A DNA stretch of 64,000 nucleotides from Entoloma clypeatum. Lineage: Eukaryota > Basidiomycota > Agaricomycetes > Agaricales > Entolomataceae. Positions 1-10,549 of the stretch are shown here, piece by piece. The stretch spans positions 3,410,001 to 3,474,000 of the forward strand of contig OY751490.1 in assembly GCA_963565915.1 (NCBI GenBank). The letters run 5' to 3'. The notes beneath the pieces were generated by a model that was not told where the DNA came from, did no database searches, and saw only the letters and a list, made by a program, of their open reading frames with translations. The position numbers and the translations under genes are program-made. The first letter of the stretch is position 1; each line of letters starts with the position of its first letter.

Positions 1-2026
1 GTTCGAGTTCCGCTTCATACCAGGGTAAGTGTGATAGGATGTCCGCTTTCGCATTGGTCTTGCCGGGCACATGCCGTAATTCGAAGTCATAGTCTTGTAA
101 CTTCATTTTCCAGCGTCGCTGTCGTTGATTCAGGTCCTGAGGGTGACGGAAATATTCCAGGTTCTTGTGATCGTTCAAGATTTCAAAATGTTCCCTGGCT
201 TCGAGCAGATAGTGTCTCCAATCTTTCAATGCTTCCACAACTGCCAGGAGTTCCTTGTCGTATATCTCGTAATTCTGTTCGTCCGCGGACATGGTCCGCG
301 ACAAGAACGCGATGGGGTGCCATTTGTCGTCTTGCTTCTGAGAGAGTACTGCTCCAATTGCATAGCCCGATGCATCGGTTTCAACCCTGAACTGTCCCTC
401 TGGTTTCGGTAATGCCAAGACCGGTGCCGATTTAATTGCCCGTATGAGACCTTCAAAAGCTTGCTGCTCTGTTGGTCCCCAAGTAAATGCCGTACCGCCT
501 GTGAGCGCGGTGAGAGGTTTTGCGATGTTTGAGTACCCTTCAATAAAATGTCGATAGAAGTTGGCAAATCCAAGGAACTTCTGAACTTCCTTTTTTGATG
601 TGGGTGCTCGCCAGTTTCGAATTGTATCCACCTTCTCAGTTTCCATCTCGACACGTCCCTCACCAACCACATATCCCAATATAGGACATTTCGTTACTTC
701 CCATAAACACTTCTTCTCCTTTAGGAACAAATCATTGTCCGATAGGATCTGTAGGATTTCTTCAGTGTTTTGCGCGAGTTCTTCCTTGGTTTTACCGATA
801 ACCACAATGTCATCCATGTAGATCATGCAGATACGTCGGCGGATCTGGTCCCGGAATAGACTAGCCATCATTCGGGAGAACGTTCCCGGGGAATTGCAAA
901 GACCAAAAAACATGACCAATGGTTCGAACAATCCTCGACTGGTGAGGAAGGCAGCTTTCCATTCATCGCCCTCCTTAATCCGGACGTTGTTATAACCCCA
1001 CATGATGTCCATTTTATTGAAGTAGACCGCATCTTTCAGTACGTCCAAGAGATCGGATATTCGTGGGAGTGGGAACTTGTCTTTGACCGTGAATTTATTG
1101 ACCATGCGGTAATCTTGTACCAATCGTTTGGAGCCATCCTTCTTGTTGATGAAGAAGCAAGGGGAGGCATAAGGGGATTTGGACGGGCGGATCTTTCCTG
1201 TTGCTAGACCCTCGTCAATGAATGCGTCCAATTCTTCTTGTTCCTTTTGCGTCATAGGATATGTATTTCCCCCTAGTTCCTTTGGTGCGTCCGGTGTAAG
1301 TTCGATACAATGGTCCCATTCCCTCTCCTTTGGGATCTTGTCAAAGTTCTCTTTCTCAAAAGGATGAGCAAATCGTTCAACATATGAGGGTCGTTTGGTT
1401 GTGGGAGGTGGTGTGGGAGTGACAGCTTCCAAAATAGGGTCTCCAGGCTTCCATTTCTGATCCGACTTTTTGGGTGCATCTTTGTCGCGCACCTCAACCA
1501 TGGGAACCTGGTGTTTGTGACCATTAAGGTTAATCCTAAAATCCGAGTGTTTGGTTCGACATGTTGTTGGGCACCGGTTAAATGTTACCGCGCCGGTTGT
1601 CCAATTGATTGTGGGGTTGTGGTGTACCAACCAGTCATGTCCCAAGAGCATGTCCGTCCTCCCAATGTCCAGTACCATTGCTTCCATGGTTTCCTGATGT
1701 GCTCCCAAATCCAGTTTGACTTCGGCAAGTTGGCTCGCTTTCTGTTGTCGATTTGGTGATCCATCCGCATTTAGAATTGCTATGGGTGGTATTCCTCACG
1801 TGGGGAGGTTCTGTTCGCGTACTATTCTGGGATGAATGCATGTGCGTTCACATCCGCTGTCAACCTCAGGTCGGATAACCTTTGGTCCTCGTCGTGTTTT
1901 GAGCTGCGCTAACAGCCTGATTTCTCGTCTTTTCGGAGGTTTATCTCCTGTCACAATCTTAGTCGACGCAGCGGCTCGCTTGGCAGGGATGACATAGGTT
2001 CTATTGTCTGCAGTCATACAAGGCAA
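1..2026 (-). pseudogene. pol: gypsy-1 pol, partial, with in-frame stop in protease
   Basis: Retroviral-type polyprotein on the minus strand. The aspartic protease segment is read from 2026 down to 1796 and has the D-S-G active site (EVDSGCERTC). It then meets a TGA at 1796-1798, at a place where the intact element at 50.3-53.9 kb has a sense codon in the stretch REQNLPT-RGI. Beyond the stop the frame resumes through reverse transcriptase (YMDDIV around 810-830) into RNase H and appears open to the window edge. The same TGA occurs in gypsy-2, so the two belong to one subfamily. Loss of a full polyprotein is inferred; stop readthrough was not tested. Confidence 0.85.
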
Positions 2027-2067
2027 GCAAGTCCGTTTAATAGATAAGGGTCGCGACTTAGCGTCGT

Positions 2068-2934
2068 TTAATCGGACCCTTCGGGAAAATCCTTCTCGTC
2101 GGCTTCTAAGATTGTGGTTTCATCATTCTCGGCATCTTCCTCGGACACCTTCCTAACCCTTCCGGAGTTCTTCTTCGGCTTGCGGCAGTTGCGCGCGATA
2201 TGGCCTTCTTGGTCACAGTTGAAACACTTGCGACCATCTTTCTTCTTTGGAGCGCTACAGTCTTTAGCCAGATGACCGAAGCGCTGACAGTTGTAGCAAC
2301 GGGCTACTCCTGCTTTGTCGATCTCCATGGCCTTGCCCTGACCACCATAAGTGGTACCCGATCCGGTGCGCATGTCGCCGCCACCTCGGATGACCAGTGC
2401 GTGTCCTTCCATCTGTCGTCCCTTGTTTCGGATCTCCTTTGCGTAATCGGTGTACGTCTTGCCATCGCTGGCCACTTGTTCAGAGATTCTGCGGTTGACG
2501 TTCTTCTCTAGGATGTATTTCCCAGTTTCTTCGCCAAGGTTTGACAGTTTCAAGAGTTCTTCAAATTCATCCAAGAATTCATCAACAGTGCGTTTCTCTT
2601 GTTTCAGGACTTCGAGTCTCGCTTTGGCAGCGACCGACTTGTTGGCGATGGAGAATCGTGTGGCGATGTCATCAGAAAAACCTAGCCAGGTGATGTTCTC
2701 GTTGTCAATGGCAAGAGCGTCTAACTTGTTACTGGCCCAGTGTCTGCCAGACCCTTCCATCATGCGGGATAGTACCGCAAGAATCTTCTGATCGTCTGTG
2801 AGGCTCTTTTGGAACCTGATGTATAGTTTGGTGGCTTTCCACCACTCGTCAAAGGTGTATCTGTCCTTGAACATCCCAGGATCCTTGATGATCTTGGATG
2901 TATCCATTGTTTGTACAGCCGGAGCTTCTGCCAT
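2068..2934 (-). CDS. gag: gypsy-1 Gag nucleocapsid protein
   Basis: 288-residue Gag, intact. The first half is the retrotransposon capsid type (WWKATKLYIRF; EFLDEFEELLKLSNLG). Near residues 215-255 are two CCHC zinc knuckles, CYNCQRFGHLAKDC and CFNCDQEGHIARNC, which bind genomic RNA in this family. The C-terminus is acidic. The ATG lies two bases after the stop of the leader ORF. The pol frame overlaps the gag stop in the -1 frame, so pol is probably made by frameshifting or reinitiation. Confidence 0.93.
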   Translation of the reverse strand: MAEAPAVQTMDTSKIIKDPGMFKDRYTFDEWWKATKLYIRFQKSLTDDQKILAVLSRMMEGSGRHWASNKLDALAIDNENITWLGFSDDIATRFSIANKSVAAKARLEVLKQEKRTVDEFLDEFEELLKLSNLGEETGKYILEKNVNRRISEQVASDGKTYTDYAKEIRNKGRQMEGHALVIRGGGDMRTGSGTTYGGQGKAMEIDKAGVARCYNCQRFGHLAKDCSAPKKKDGRKCFNCDQEGHIARNCRKPKKNSGRVRKVSEEDAENDETTILEADEKDFPEGSD

Positions 2935-2936
2935 GT

Positions 2937-3623
2937 TTAGAGTCTGTGGAGGAGAAGAGGAGTCGGGTTGTTGGGATGAAGATGGGGTTCGGGATACAGG
3001 TAAGGATTGAAAATGAGTCCCTGTTCTAGGCGTCTGTTCGATATCTGACTGCGCGGAGTCAAAAGTAAATTCGTCAGGGGACTCGTCGGCGGAATCGGTG
3101 GCAAAACCTTCAGAGTATTTCCTCTGTAAATCTCTAAGGAATCTCTGTTCCTGCGCGTCTGTTGGTCTCGAGAAGGGGTCAAGTCTCTCGTTTCGTGCCC
3201 AGCGGTTGTACTCGGTCTGTTGTTCTTCGGTGGTGAAGTGGGCGTAGATCTGCTGCTTCGAGTAAGACGTGATGATGTAGCTCTGGGACGTCTCGATGTG
3301 AGCGTCCTAATCAATCTTCTGATAACGGTTGTCTGGACACCGATAAACTCTCTGATCTCTGTGATCCGACCTGTCTGAGGTCCTTCTTGAACGCGAAAGC
3401 TTTCGAGTTCGTTCTGTCGGGCGTTGTAACGCACGATCTGGTGTTGCCGAGCAAGATGGATGCTCTCTGCTATCTCGCCGTGGGGGCGATGCTCGTCATT
3501 GTCTAGTTCTTTGTCAAGCACCTGCTGTAGGATGCGATGGATCTCTGATTCGATGTACTGCTGGATGAGTGTAAAATCGATACTGTCTCGAGGACTTAGC
3601 TCCTCCTGTCGGGCTTCTGGCAT
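2937..3623 (-). CDS. gypsy-1 leader ORF (ORF0) upstream of gag
   Basis: 228-residue reading frame between the 5' LTR and gag, conserved at the same place in gypsy-2 and gypsy-3. The N-terminal half is helical and charged (IDFTLIQQYIESEI; EIAESIHLARQHQ). The rest is Arg/Ser/Thr/Pro-rich and probably disordered. I recognise no known domain; it may be the N-terminal part of a split Gag. Its stop lies two bases before the gag ATG, an arrangement that would suit termination-reinitiation. Only this copy has an ATG at the start used here; the other two have ACG at that position. Confidence 0.6.
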   Translation of the reverse strand: MPEARQEELSPRDSIDFTLIQQYIESEIHRILQQVLDKELDNDEHRPHGEIAESIHLARQHQIVRYNARQNELESFRVQEGPQTGRITEIREFIGVQTTVIRRLIRTLTSRRPRATSSRLTRSSRSTPTSPPKNNRPSTTAGHETRDLTPSRDQQTRRNRDSLEIYRGNTLKVLPPIPPTSPLTNLLLTPRSQISNRRLEQGLIFNPYLYPEPHLHPNNPTPLLLHRL

Positions 3624-3712
3624 GCTGAATGGGTTACTGGTGAAGTCTTCAAAGAAGCGCGACGTCTTGACTCGTCTGGTAGTTGCTCTCTTCGCTCTGG
3701 GCGAACCTAACG

Positions 3713-3723
3713 AGATTTAGCAA
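3713..3723 (-). promoter_or_regulatory. primer-binding site of gypsy-1, self-complementary type
   Basis: The minus strand just inside the 5' LTR reads TTGCTAAATCT two bases after the LTR ends. It is exactly complementary to AGATTTAGCAA in the LTR (3798-3808), about 33 bases downstream of the TATATAA box. This matches the Tf1/sushi arrangement, in which the 5' end of the RNA folds back to prime reverse transcription. I saw no match to a tRNA 3' end that I could recognise. Confidence 0.65.
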
Positions 3724-3725
3724 CT

Positions 3726-4126
3726 TGTTATGCTTAACAAACCGTTCCAAGGTTCGGGCAGAGTATGCAGGAAGTGGAAAGGCGAAGAGCAAAGTGATTG
3801 CTAAATCTAAGGAATCTACTATAGTACAATAGGTTTATATAGGTACTGACTATAGGCGATAGCGGATGAGTCAGTACTGCGGAAGGCAGTGCGCATGAGT
3901 AAGGCGACTGCGGAAGGCTATGTACAGTGAGTAAGCTGACTGCGGAAAGCGAGTCAGCGTGGGAGCGAAGTATACTAAAGGGGATGACGAAGTAATGTAA
4001 TGAGTCAGACTGGGAACCGAAGGTTGCGAAAGTAGATATTAGACATAGTAAGTTCATAAGAGGGCGCCGAGTCGGGCCGATAAGTAAAAGATATGACGTG
4101 GTCCTCATACCGTAGAGTCCGTAACA
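3726..4126 (-). repeat. 5' LTR of gypsy-1 (401 bp)
   Basis: Begins TGTTACGG and ends GCATAACA when read on the minus strand, so it has TG...CA ends. It carries a TATATAA box. It is near-identical to the gypsy-2 LTRs. An 11-base stretch at 3798-3808 is repeated as its reverse complement just past the LTR end (3713-3723). Confidence 0.95.
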
Positions 4127-4439
4127 CAAAGCAGCAATCAACTCGGTTTGATAATCAAAAGACGTATCTTGGCTTCCTTTCCAGATAACCTGCAATATGC
4201 ATTTCTCGAATTGCGCCAGAGGCGGCGGCCTTGCCAGACCCCCAATTGTTATCCATATCTTGAGGAGGCTCATTAGTCATGCCAAGGTTGTTGGACTTGC
4301 AAACTTACTGAGAACAGGTTCTGGACGCTAGTGCCTCCAATATCCATTGCGAGAAGCAAAACAATTGGCGAACAAGTCAGAGCTGCGAAAAGGGGAAATC
4401 TGAGCTGATGCATGCATTTACTACAACACTATAAACACC
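4127..4439. other. Left flank of the Harbinger remnant, no gene seen
   Basis: About 310 bases between the gypsy-1 LTR and the first recognisable transposase codons. A short minus-strand frame here runs on into the LTR and has no recognisable motif. It is probably the decayed 5' part of the Harbinger transposase region, cut by the gypsy-1 insertion. Confidence 0.5.
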
Positions 4440-5031
4440 AACTTGGTCATTCCTGATGGATGGTATTATCTTGCAGATGCTGGTTTTCCAAACTGTGACC
4501 AACTTCTGGTTCCTTACCAAAGTGTTTGCTATCACCTTGCAGAGTGGGGACGAGTCAAGATATGGTATGTTTTTCTCTTTCTAGTGTATGTTGAATTCTT
4601 ACAATAATCTCTATAAGTCCTCAGAACAAATATGAATTATTCAACCTCTGTCATGCACAGGCGCGAAATGTTATTGAGCGCATTTTTGGTGTGCTCAAAC
4701 GGCGCTTTTGCATTTTACTTCTTGCACCAGAATATAGCATCAAAATTCAAGCACGTATTCCTGCAGCGTGAGCTGCCCTTCACAACTTCATTCGGATTCA
4801 CTTGGTGGATCAAACACAGGCAATGATTTTGGAAATGAAGATATTGAAGATGAGGAATTGCAGACAGAGGCAACTATCCGGCGAGACAGGATTGCAGATG
4901 TGATGTGGAATCAATATCAAGATGTGCTTCAAGAACAGATAGAGGCTGGTTTGCTTGATGATGAAGATACCGACAATGATGACAACAACAATGAGTATGA
5001 TATTGGTAATGAACACAGTGATGATACATAG
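4440..5031 (+). pseudogene. PIF/Harbinger DDE transposase remnant
   Basis: C-terminal part of a DDE_Tnp_4 (HARBI1-like) transposase. Readable pieces are GWYYLADAGFPNCDQLLVPY (from about 4457), then after a probable intron ending near 4625 the signature ARNVIERIFGVLKRRF and the block ALHNFIR. A TGA lies just before ALHNFIR (about 4769-4771). A frame change is then needed to reach the C-terminal block RRDRIADVMWNQYQ and an acidic Asp/Asn tail ending at 5031. The N-terminal half is missing, presumably left of the gypsy-1 insertion. The gene is dead. It faces a Myb/SANT-like remnant on the other strand, the usual two-gene plan of PIF/Harbinger elements. Confidence 0.85.
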
Positions 5032-5061
5032 AGGTACAAAGGCTTACGATTATCCCATGTG

Positions 5062-5432
5062 TGTTACGGACTCTACAGTATGAGGACTATGTCATATCTT
5101 TTACCTATCATCCCGATGTGGTGCCCTCTTACGAACTTACTATGTCTAATGTCTACTTTTGCAACCTTTGATTCCCAGTCTGACTCACTACCTTACTTTG
5201 TCATCTCCTTTAGTATACTTCACTCCCGCGCTGACTCACTTTCCGCAGTCAGCTTACTCATTGTATATAGCCTTCCGCAGTACTGACTCATCCGCTACCG
5301 CATATAGTCAGTACCTATATAAACCCTCTGTAGCATAGCTAGATTCCTTAGATTTAGCAATCACATTGCTCTTCACCTTTCCACTTCCTGCATACTCTGC
5401 CCGAACCTTGGAACGGTTTGTTAAGCATAACA
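5062..5432 (+). repeat. Solo LTR of the same gypsy family
   Basis: 371-bp LTR in plus orientation, starting TGTTACGG and ending GCATAACA, related to the LTRs at 3.7, 23.2 and 29.4 kb. It is flanked by the perfect 5-bp duplication ATGTG (5057-5061 and 5433-5437) with no internal retroelement sequence, so it is a solo LTR left by LTR-LTR recombination. It split the tail-to-tail region of the Harbinger element. Confidence 0.95.
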
Positions 5433-6768
5433 ATGTGATCCTTATATACACGAAGCTTCCTGGAAATAGAATTGTCACAAACTTCTCCGGGCTCCAATGC
5501 AAGAAGTGCAGCTGCCTTCGCAGGCATCTCGGAAATCAGAGAAACAAGATATGACTTATCCACTGCATCCAACTGAGAATCCTTTTGAATATTGATGGTC
5601 GCATTGAGGATATTTGATTCCGGAGTGACAGCAATCTGTTCAATGGCACCGGCAACCCAGTTAAGGGAACCCTGAACACCATGAAGTAGAATCATGTTCT
5701 GAGAGACAGCAGAATTGGTATTGAATTTTTTCAATTGGTGGTCGGAATCTGTCCGTGCCGATATCCGTTTTCCTCCACTACTAGCAGAATGGACTGAGTC
5801 ACCCACCAAAGCTGGTGGTGGTGCTGGCACAAAAGATGATGCTGGTGGAGAAGGTAATGGCTGTGGGAGAGATGGCGATGGTGGCTGTGACAAAGACAAT
5901 GATGATACATGTTGTGAAGAAGACTGAGATGGCAGCTGGAGGAGGGGGAGAGACAACGACGCATGAGACAGGGCAGACAACAAGGGGTCAACTAGCAAGG
6001 TTGGATCAAGAGCAAATTCCAAAGGTCTGAAAGGCATTTGAGCAGACTCGGCAGGAGTAGTCGAGATACCTGGTTGGACAGGTCAACATGGTGGACGTCA
6101 CTATAGACATATTGCTTACTCGGGGCTTCATCTTCATTATTGTCAGGTTGATGGAGGCTAGCATCAGAAGCAGTGCCGCGAAAGGAAAACTGGCCAGTGG
6201 CAGTTGATGGCAAGACCCAGGACATCACATCACAATATTGGAATCCTTGCAGTTCGAATGACTTGAAATTCGTCAGACATAGACATAAGAAACAAAGCTA
6301 AAAATACTAGATACCAGATTACTGGCTGCATAACCAGCAATAACACTTGACTCTGCAGGGGTACTAGCCTCACTACCCATCCTCGCACCCATGCCTGAGC
6401 TCGAATTAAATTTATTCTTGGTGGTAAATCTACTCCGAGTCTTTAGCTGGATACGGGAATATGAGTGGGCCGGGAATGGCAGGATCAACACCAGTGATTG
6501 AAGAATCGAGCTTACCAATTACCATTTGGTTCTGGCATGTTTCAAGGTCTTGACTGGGCCTTTGGTATGGAAAGAGGCAATATGAGCAGCAGCAGCAGCA
6601 AAGGAGGCCTCCTTGAAGCTGGCAGACCCCATTTTCGTGGACTCCTCCTTGAGAACTAGCCAAATCTGTAGGAATCGCGATGCTAAAAAATAAAAAAATA
6701 TAACTCTCTCCTCTCGCACTCCATGTGTACAATGCAGATGCTTGGGACAAGAATAGCAGAAATGTCAC
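5433..6768 (-). pseudogene. Harbinger-associated Myb/SANT-like protein, disrupted
   Basis: Minus-strand remnant of the second gene of a PIF/Harbinger element. The N-terminal exon at 6519-6768 has a Myb/SANT-like DNA-binding helix region (FKEASFAAAAAHIASFHTKG followed by KTLKHARTKW). The C-terminal exon at 5433-6037 begins Ser/Pro-rich and continues with a helical tail (LHGVQGSLNWVAGAIEQIA). In the family this protein helps bring the transposase to DNA. The last codons now run into the solo LTR and end at 5354, so the native C-terminus is lost. Intron positions between the exons are not resolved. The pairing with the transposase at 4.4-5.0 kb supports the call. Confidence 0.65.
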
Positions 6769-8007
6769 GGTAAACCCGCTTCTTCTATACTACCGGGGGT
6801 CAGAACTACCAGTAGTTGGATGGGGCTTCCCCTAGTGCATTCGAAACATCACCTCATAATGTCGCAGGTCCGCACGAGACCCTCGTCAATTTCTCGCGAT
6901 GTCACCCTCGATTTGGACTCGGATGTCCATTTCTGTTGCTCTTTCACGAACTGACTTCCTCTCAGATTCGTTCTCCGCCATCTCCTCTCGCAATCATTCT
7001 CGAGAGCCAATGGTGAGCCTGTGTAATTTTCACTGACGCAATCAATTCCCTTCACGGAGAGAGAATGCTGGTGCTCTCGGTGAGTAAGTACTCTGTCAAG
7101 CGGAAGGGACCTGGGTATAACAACTACCACATCTACATCGCCGAGAAAACTTTCGAAAAGAAGTACTACTTATCCATCTTCCGCACACAGATTACCGCCA
7201 ATTGTGTTAACGGCAAGGAAAGCTGTCTTTGACGCGTTGAATAATCTTCTTCACACTATCAGGAGTGAGATCAACCGGTTGAACGTATGATCAACGGGGG
7301 AGTCATTTTGGGAAAACCGCGGTTCAAGTTACTCGACGCCCGGCGGTCTCACGAGAAACAACTCAGGACAATCCTCTCCGCGAATCAAAGAAGCAGCCTG
7401 AGAGAAAACTCTGCGACACCACGTTCGATCACTGTCAGGAGTGCCGACGGCGAGGAAAGCGGTTTCAAACAGTACGTGTAAGGAATCTTCCATTATCAAA
7501 TTTGTTGACCGTATCAGGCCGCGTACATATCAACGGGGAACCCTGGTTAGACCTTGGTCTAAGTTTCTAGGGCCCCCGGTCTCACGAAAACAAATACTGG
7601 CGTGGAGTACAACAAAAAAGTACAACCTTTCGTCTCTCCAGTATTGGGCAAAGTTCAACTTGGATTACGCACACATCCGTCGTACCCTTCCGGCGGCCTA
7701 GTACTAATGATACACTGCCAGTTCACGCGGGCACTCCGAGAATCAAAGAAGCGGCCTGGGAGAATTGACTCATCATATGTATGTATGTAAGTAACAGGTA
7801 AGTATGTAATGCCACCACCTCTCTACCTACAATCTTGACCTCAAAATTCTCTCACAGTTGATCTTTCCGAACCGGACCCTGCATTTTTCTCCATCGACGC
7901 ACCCAGTACGTATTAGGATATAAAAAGGATGCTGAAGGTGTTTGTCATCTGCAAAAACAAGTCTTCAAGTTTCTGCACATCGTTTCCAAACAACAAACGA
8001 TCTCACC
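6769..8007. other. Intergenic, with a degenerate direct repeat
   Basis: No convincing gene. Two stretches near 7200-7370 and 7440-7610 look like an old imperfect direct repeat: both contain a variant of ATCAACGGGG followed later by CGGTCTCACGA. A TATA-like box, TATAAAA (7919-7925), lies 83 bases before the ATG of the small secreted-peptide gene and probably belongs to its promoter. Confidence 0.4.
7919..7925 (+). promoter_or_regulatory. TATA-like box of the small secreted-peptide gene
   Basis: TATAAAA in an otherwise mixed-composition upstream region. The distance to the ATG at 8008 leaves room for a 5' untranslated region of about 55 bases. Strong TATA boxes are typical of highly induced fungal secreted-protein genes. 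Assignment is by position only. Confidence 0.45.
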
Positions 8008-8172
8008 ATGCACTTCTCCCGTATTCTGTTTTTTTCCATCTCTCTTTGCGTTGCCAGCACCTTGGCACTGCCAGTCTCTGAGTTGGAAGCGCGTACAAAG
8101 AAGCCATCTTCGAAGCCCTGTAGTCCGTGCTTCAATACCATCCTAGAAACATGTTGCCCTCCCCCGGCATGA
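8008..8172 (+). CDS. Small secreted cysteine-containing peptide
   Basis: 54-residue protein starting MHFSRILFFSISLCVASTLA, a clear signal peptide (basic n-region, hydrophobic core, cleavage likely after ALA or ALP). The mature part is about 33 residues. It is basic in the middle (ARTKKPSSK) and has four cysteines in a C-x2-C...CC pattern, ending CCPPPA. An acidic-then-LEAR stretch after the signal could be a pro-segment. Start chosen at the ATG in the context CACCATG, which places the signal sequence at the N-terminus. It has no family I recognise; small secreted proteins of this kind include effectors and wall-associated peptides. It is isolated between transposon remnants and RAE1 and has its own TATA-like box. 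Confidence 0.6.
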   Translation: MHFSRILFFSISLCVASTLALPVSELEARTKKPSSKPCSPCFNTILETCCPPPA

Positions 8173-8759
8173 CAATGGCAAGTCACTTCCTATCTTCCTG
8201 TCAATGATTCAACTGGACTCACCTCACAATGTAGCGATATCTTTAGCATGCAAACAGCGACAATACACCAAACCTTTATTATTTATGCTGGTACGTCCAG
8301 TGACAACTCCATGGTTGCACGCACTGATGGTGATTAGTCTTCCATTGAACGCTTATTTAGTTTCTTGTTCTGTCTACTTGTATCGGGGTGCGCTCTGCAG
8401 TTGTTGTTCAGTGCCTGTACGTATTCTCGTCACCTTATACAGCTCTTGAATGGTCCTTCGTCGCAAGAAACCTTCTGTGTTGGACTGGTGTCGTGGTGTC
8501 TCTTTGCAATGGATGTTTCTTGGGAGATACTTAATCTCCGAATCGTCCTGTCGAGCTGTTCATCCACCAAATTTTCATTCCCATCACATTGGCCTATGGA
8601 GCCGAAAGCTTGTCAACAAAATACAAAGGTCTCGATCATTGGTGGTTTGCTGGGGGATCCCCTACTAAGTAGTCGCACTGAATAAAGCCATAGCAATTAT
8701 GTAATCCAAGTGTGGCCCTTCACTACAATGAATTCAGTGAATGCTCTACACCGACCACC
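8173..8759. other. Intergenic between the secreted peptide and RAE1
   Basis: Short overlapping frames only, without motifs. It must contain the 3' end of the peptide gene and the promoter of RAE1. I see no other feature in it. Confidence 0.5.
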
Positions 8760-10285
8760 ATGGCGTTCTTCGGTCAGCCCACTGCGGCCGCGGCAGCCAC
8801 CTCGACCAGCACAGAAAAAGATCTTGAAATGCCCCAGCCCCCCGACGACTCAATATCCTCCATCTCATTTTCCCCACAGGCCGATTACCTTTCAGTCGGC
8901 TCCTGGGATAACAGTGTGCGTCCCGGGAAACTGTCCCACCAAGCGCGACACCCCTTCTGAAAGCCTCTCTCTAGGTCCGAATCTACGAAGTCGCGGCAAC
9001 CGGCCAATCGCAAGGAAAGGCGATGTATCATCACCAAGGGCCTGTGCTGAGCGTGTGCTGGAACAAGGTGCGTTTTCTTCTACAAATCTCGCGATTTCGC
9101 TTTGCATATATTCAATGAGGCTATAGGAGGGGAACAAGGTCTTCTCGGGCGGTGCAGACAATGCGGGACGGATGTTTGACATCGCGACGGGCCAAGCCAC
9201 TCAGGTTGCGCAACACGACGCGCCTATCAAAGTTGTTCGGTGGATCGACGCGCCAGGTGGGATTCTTGCGACGGGTAGCTGGGATAAAACTATCAAGGTA
9301 CGAGTCACCCCCAGTTATTTCCATTCATATCGAGAATTTAACCCTTCAGTACTGGGACCTACGCTCGCCTGCAGCCGTTGCGACCGTGACACTTCCCGAA
9401 CGGTGCTACACGTTCGATGTCCAATACCCCCTGATGGTGGTCGGCACCGCAGAGCGACACATCCAAATATTCAACCTGAGCAACCCAAATACTGCGTACA
9501 AAGTCAGTCAGGCCTACATCCTTGTCCCTCCTACTCGACATGACATGCTCTCATCAGACCATCCAATCTCCCCTGAAGTGGCAGACACGCGTTGTGTCCT
9601 GCTTTACCGCTTCGGCTAACAGCGGATTCGCTGTCGGAAGCGTCGAGGGAAGAGTCGCCATTCAGTGAGTGGCACAATTAATTATCCTTGGACCACGATT
9701 CGTTATGATGACATCACCCCTCCAGGTACGTCGATGATAAAGATGCAGCGTTCGTAACATCCCATGGCTTTTCCTTCTCTATCACCACTAACCCTGTGAT
9801 GCAGAAACAACTTTTCATTCAAATGCCACCGCCGCGACAACGTCCCCAACTCCAAAGACCAAGCATTGGTATACGCGGTCAACGACATATCCTTCCACCC
9901 CATACACGGGACATTCTCCACCTGCGGTGTGTCTCATCCCCTATCTATGCAGTTGCAAGATGAGCTGACCTTTCCATTCTAACAGGCTCAGACGGTACCA
10001 TCCACTTCTGGGACAAAGATGCTCGCACTCGTCTAAAAAGTATGCTGTTATCTTCAGGCTCTCCTCCTTTTCCACCTAACCAACGAATCTACCTTCTCCT
10101 CAGCCTTCGACGCCGCACCCGGCCCCATCAGCGCGACAGCCTTCAGTCGCAACGGCAACTTCTTCGCCTACTCAGTCTCATATGACTGGTCCAAGGGCCA
10201 TTCAGGCATGACACCAGGGCATCCGAACAAGTTGATGTTACACCAATGCAAAGACGAGGAGGTAAAGAAGCGACAGAGAAAGTAG
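8760..10285 (+). CDS. RAE1: mRNA export factor RAE1/GLE2 (WD40 protein)
   Basis: Seven-bladed WD40 protein of the nuclear pore that works with the Nup98 GLEBS motif in poly(A) RNA export and spindle function. Family blocks occur in order: [67 protein letters not shown] with [37 protein letters not shown], then [18 protein letters not shown] and [13 protein letters not shown]. The C-terminus is basic (KKRQRK). About eight short introns; those clearly seen are 8916-8974, 9068-9126, 9298-9349 and 9503-9557. The intron near 9.75 kb needs a phase-2 donor and is less certain. Start at 8760 because its context (ACCATGG) is strong and the length fits the family. Confidence 0.95.
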
Positions 10286-10549
10286 ACATGCAGTGCATCT
10301 CTTAACTGTTTGGTTTTTTTCGATCTTTTGTCACTTGTATCTATGCAGTCTATTCCGTATCGCGTGTTGTTAGTTTGAAATATCGTATCCGGGCTTACAC
10401 AAAAAAGAAAAGAGGAATATATAAAACAAGATAGCAAATTCCAAACCGATAGGCAGGTACAACACAACAGGATGTGAAGTCCGTCTTCTTTATACTACAT
10501 ATATTCTAGGTCTATAAGAGGAAACGGTAGTATGTATCTATATGATGTA
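10286..10549. other. Tail-to-tail 3' region of RAE1 and the DDT/PHD gene
   Basis: AT-rich spacer of 264 bases between two convergent genes. It presumably holds both 3' untranslated regions. No other signal seen. Confidence 0.5.

Larger units (their letters stand above)
1..4126 (-). mobile_element. gypsy-1: Ty3/gypsy chromovirus, left end outside window
   Basis: Minus-strand LTR retrotransposon. From right to left it holds the 5' LTR, a leader ORF, gag and the start of pol; pol runs off the left edge in the RNase H region, so the 3' LTR is not visible. Its gag and pol are nearly identical to those of the elements at 23.2-29.8 kb and 49.4-56.0 kb. It lies against the remnant of a Harbinger transposon, so it probably inserted into that older element. 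The target duplication cannot be checked because only one end is present. Confidence 0.95.

Noticed and set aside
226..672. 148-residue minus-strand frame in gypsy-1
   Set aside because: Out-of-frame shadow of pol; the equivalent shadow exists in the intact gypsy-3 (52,123-52,569).
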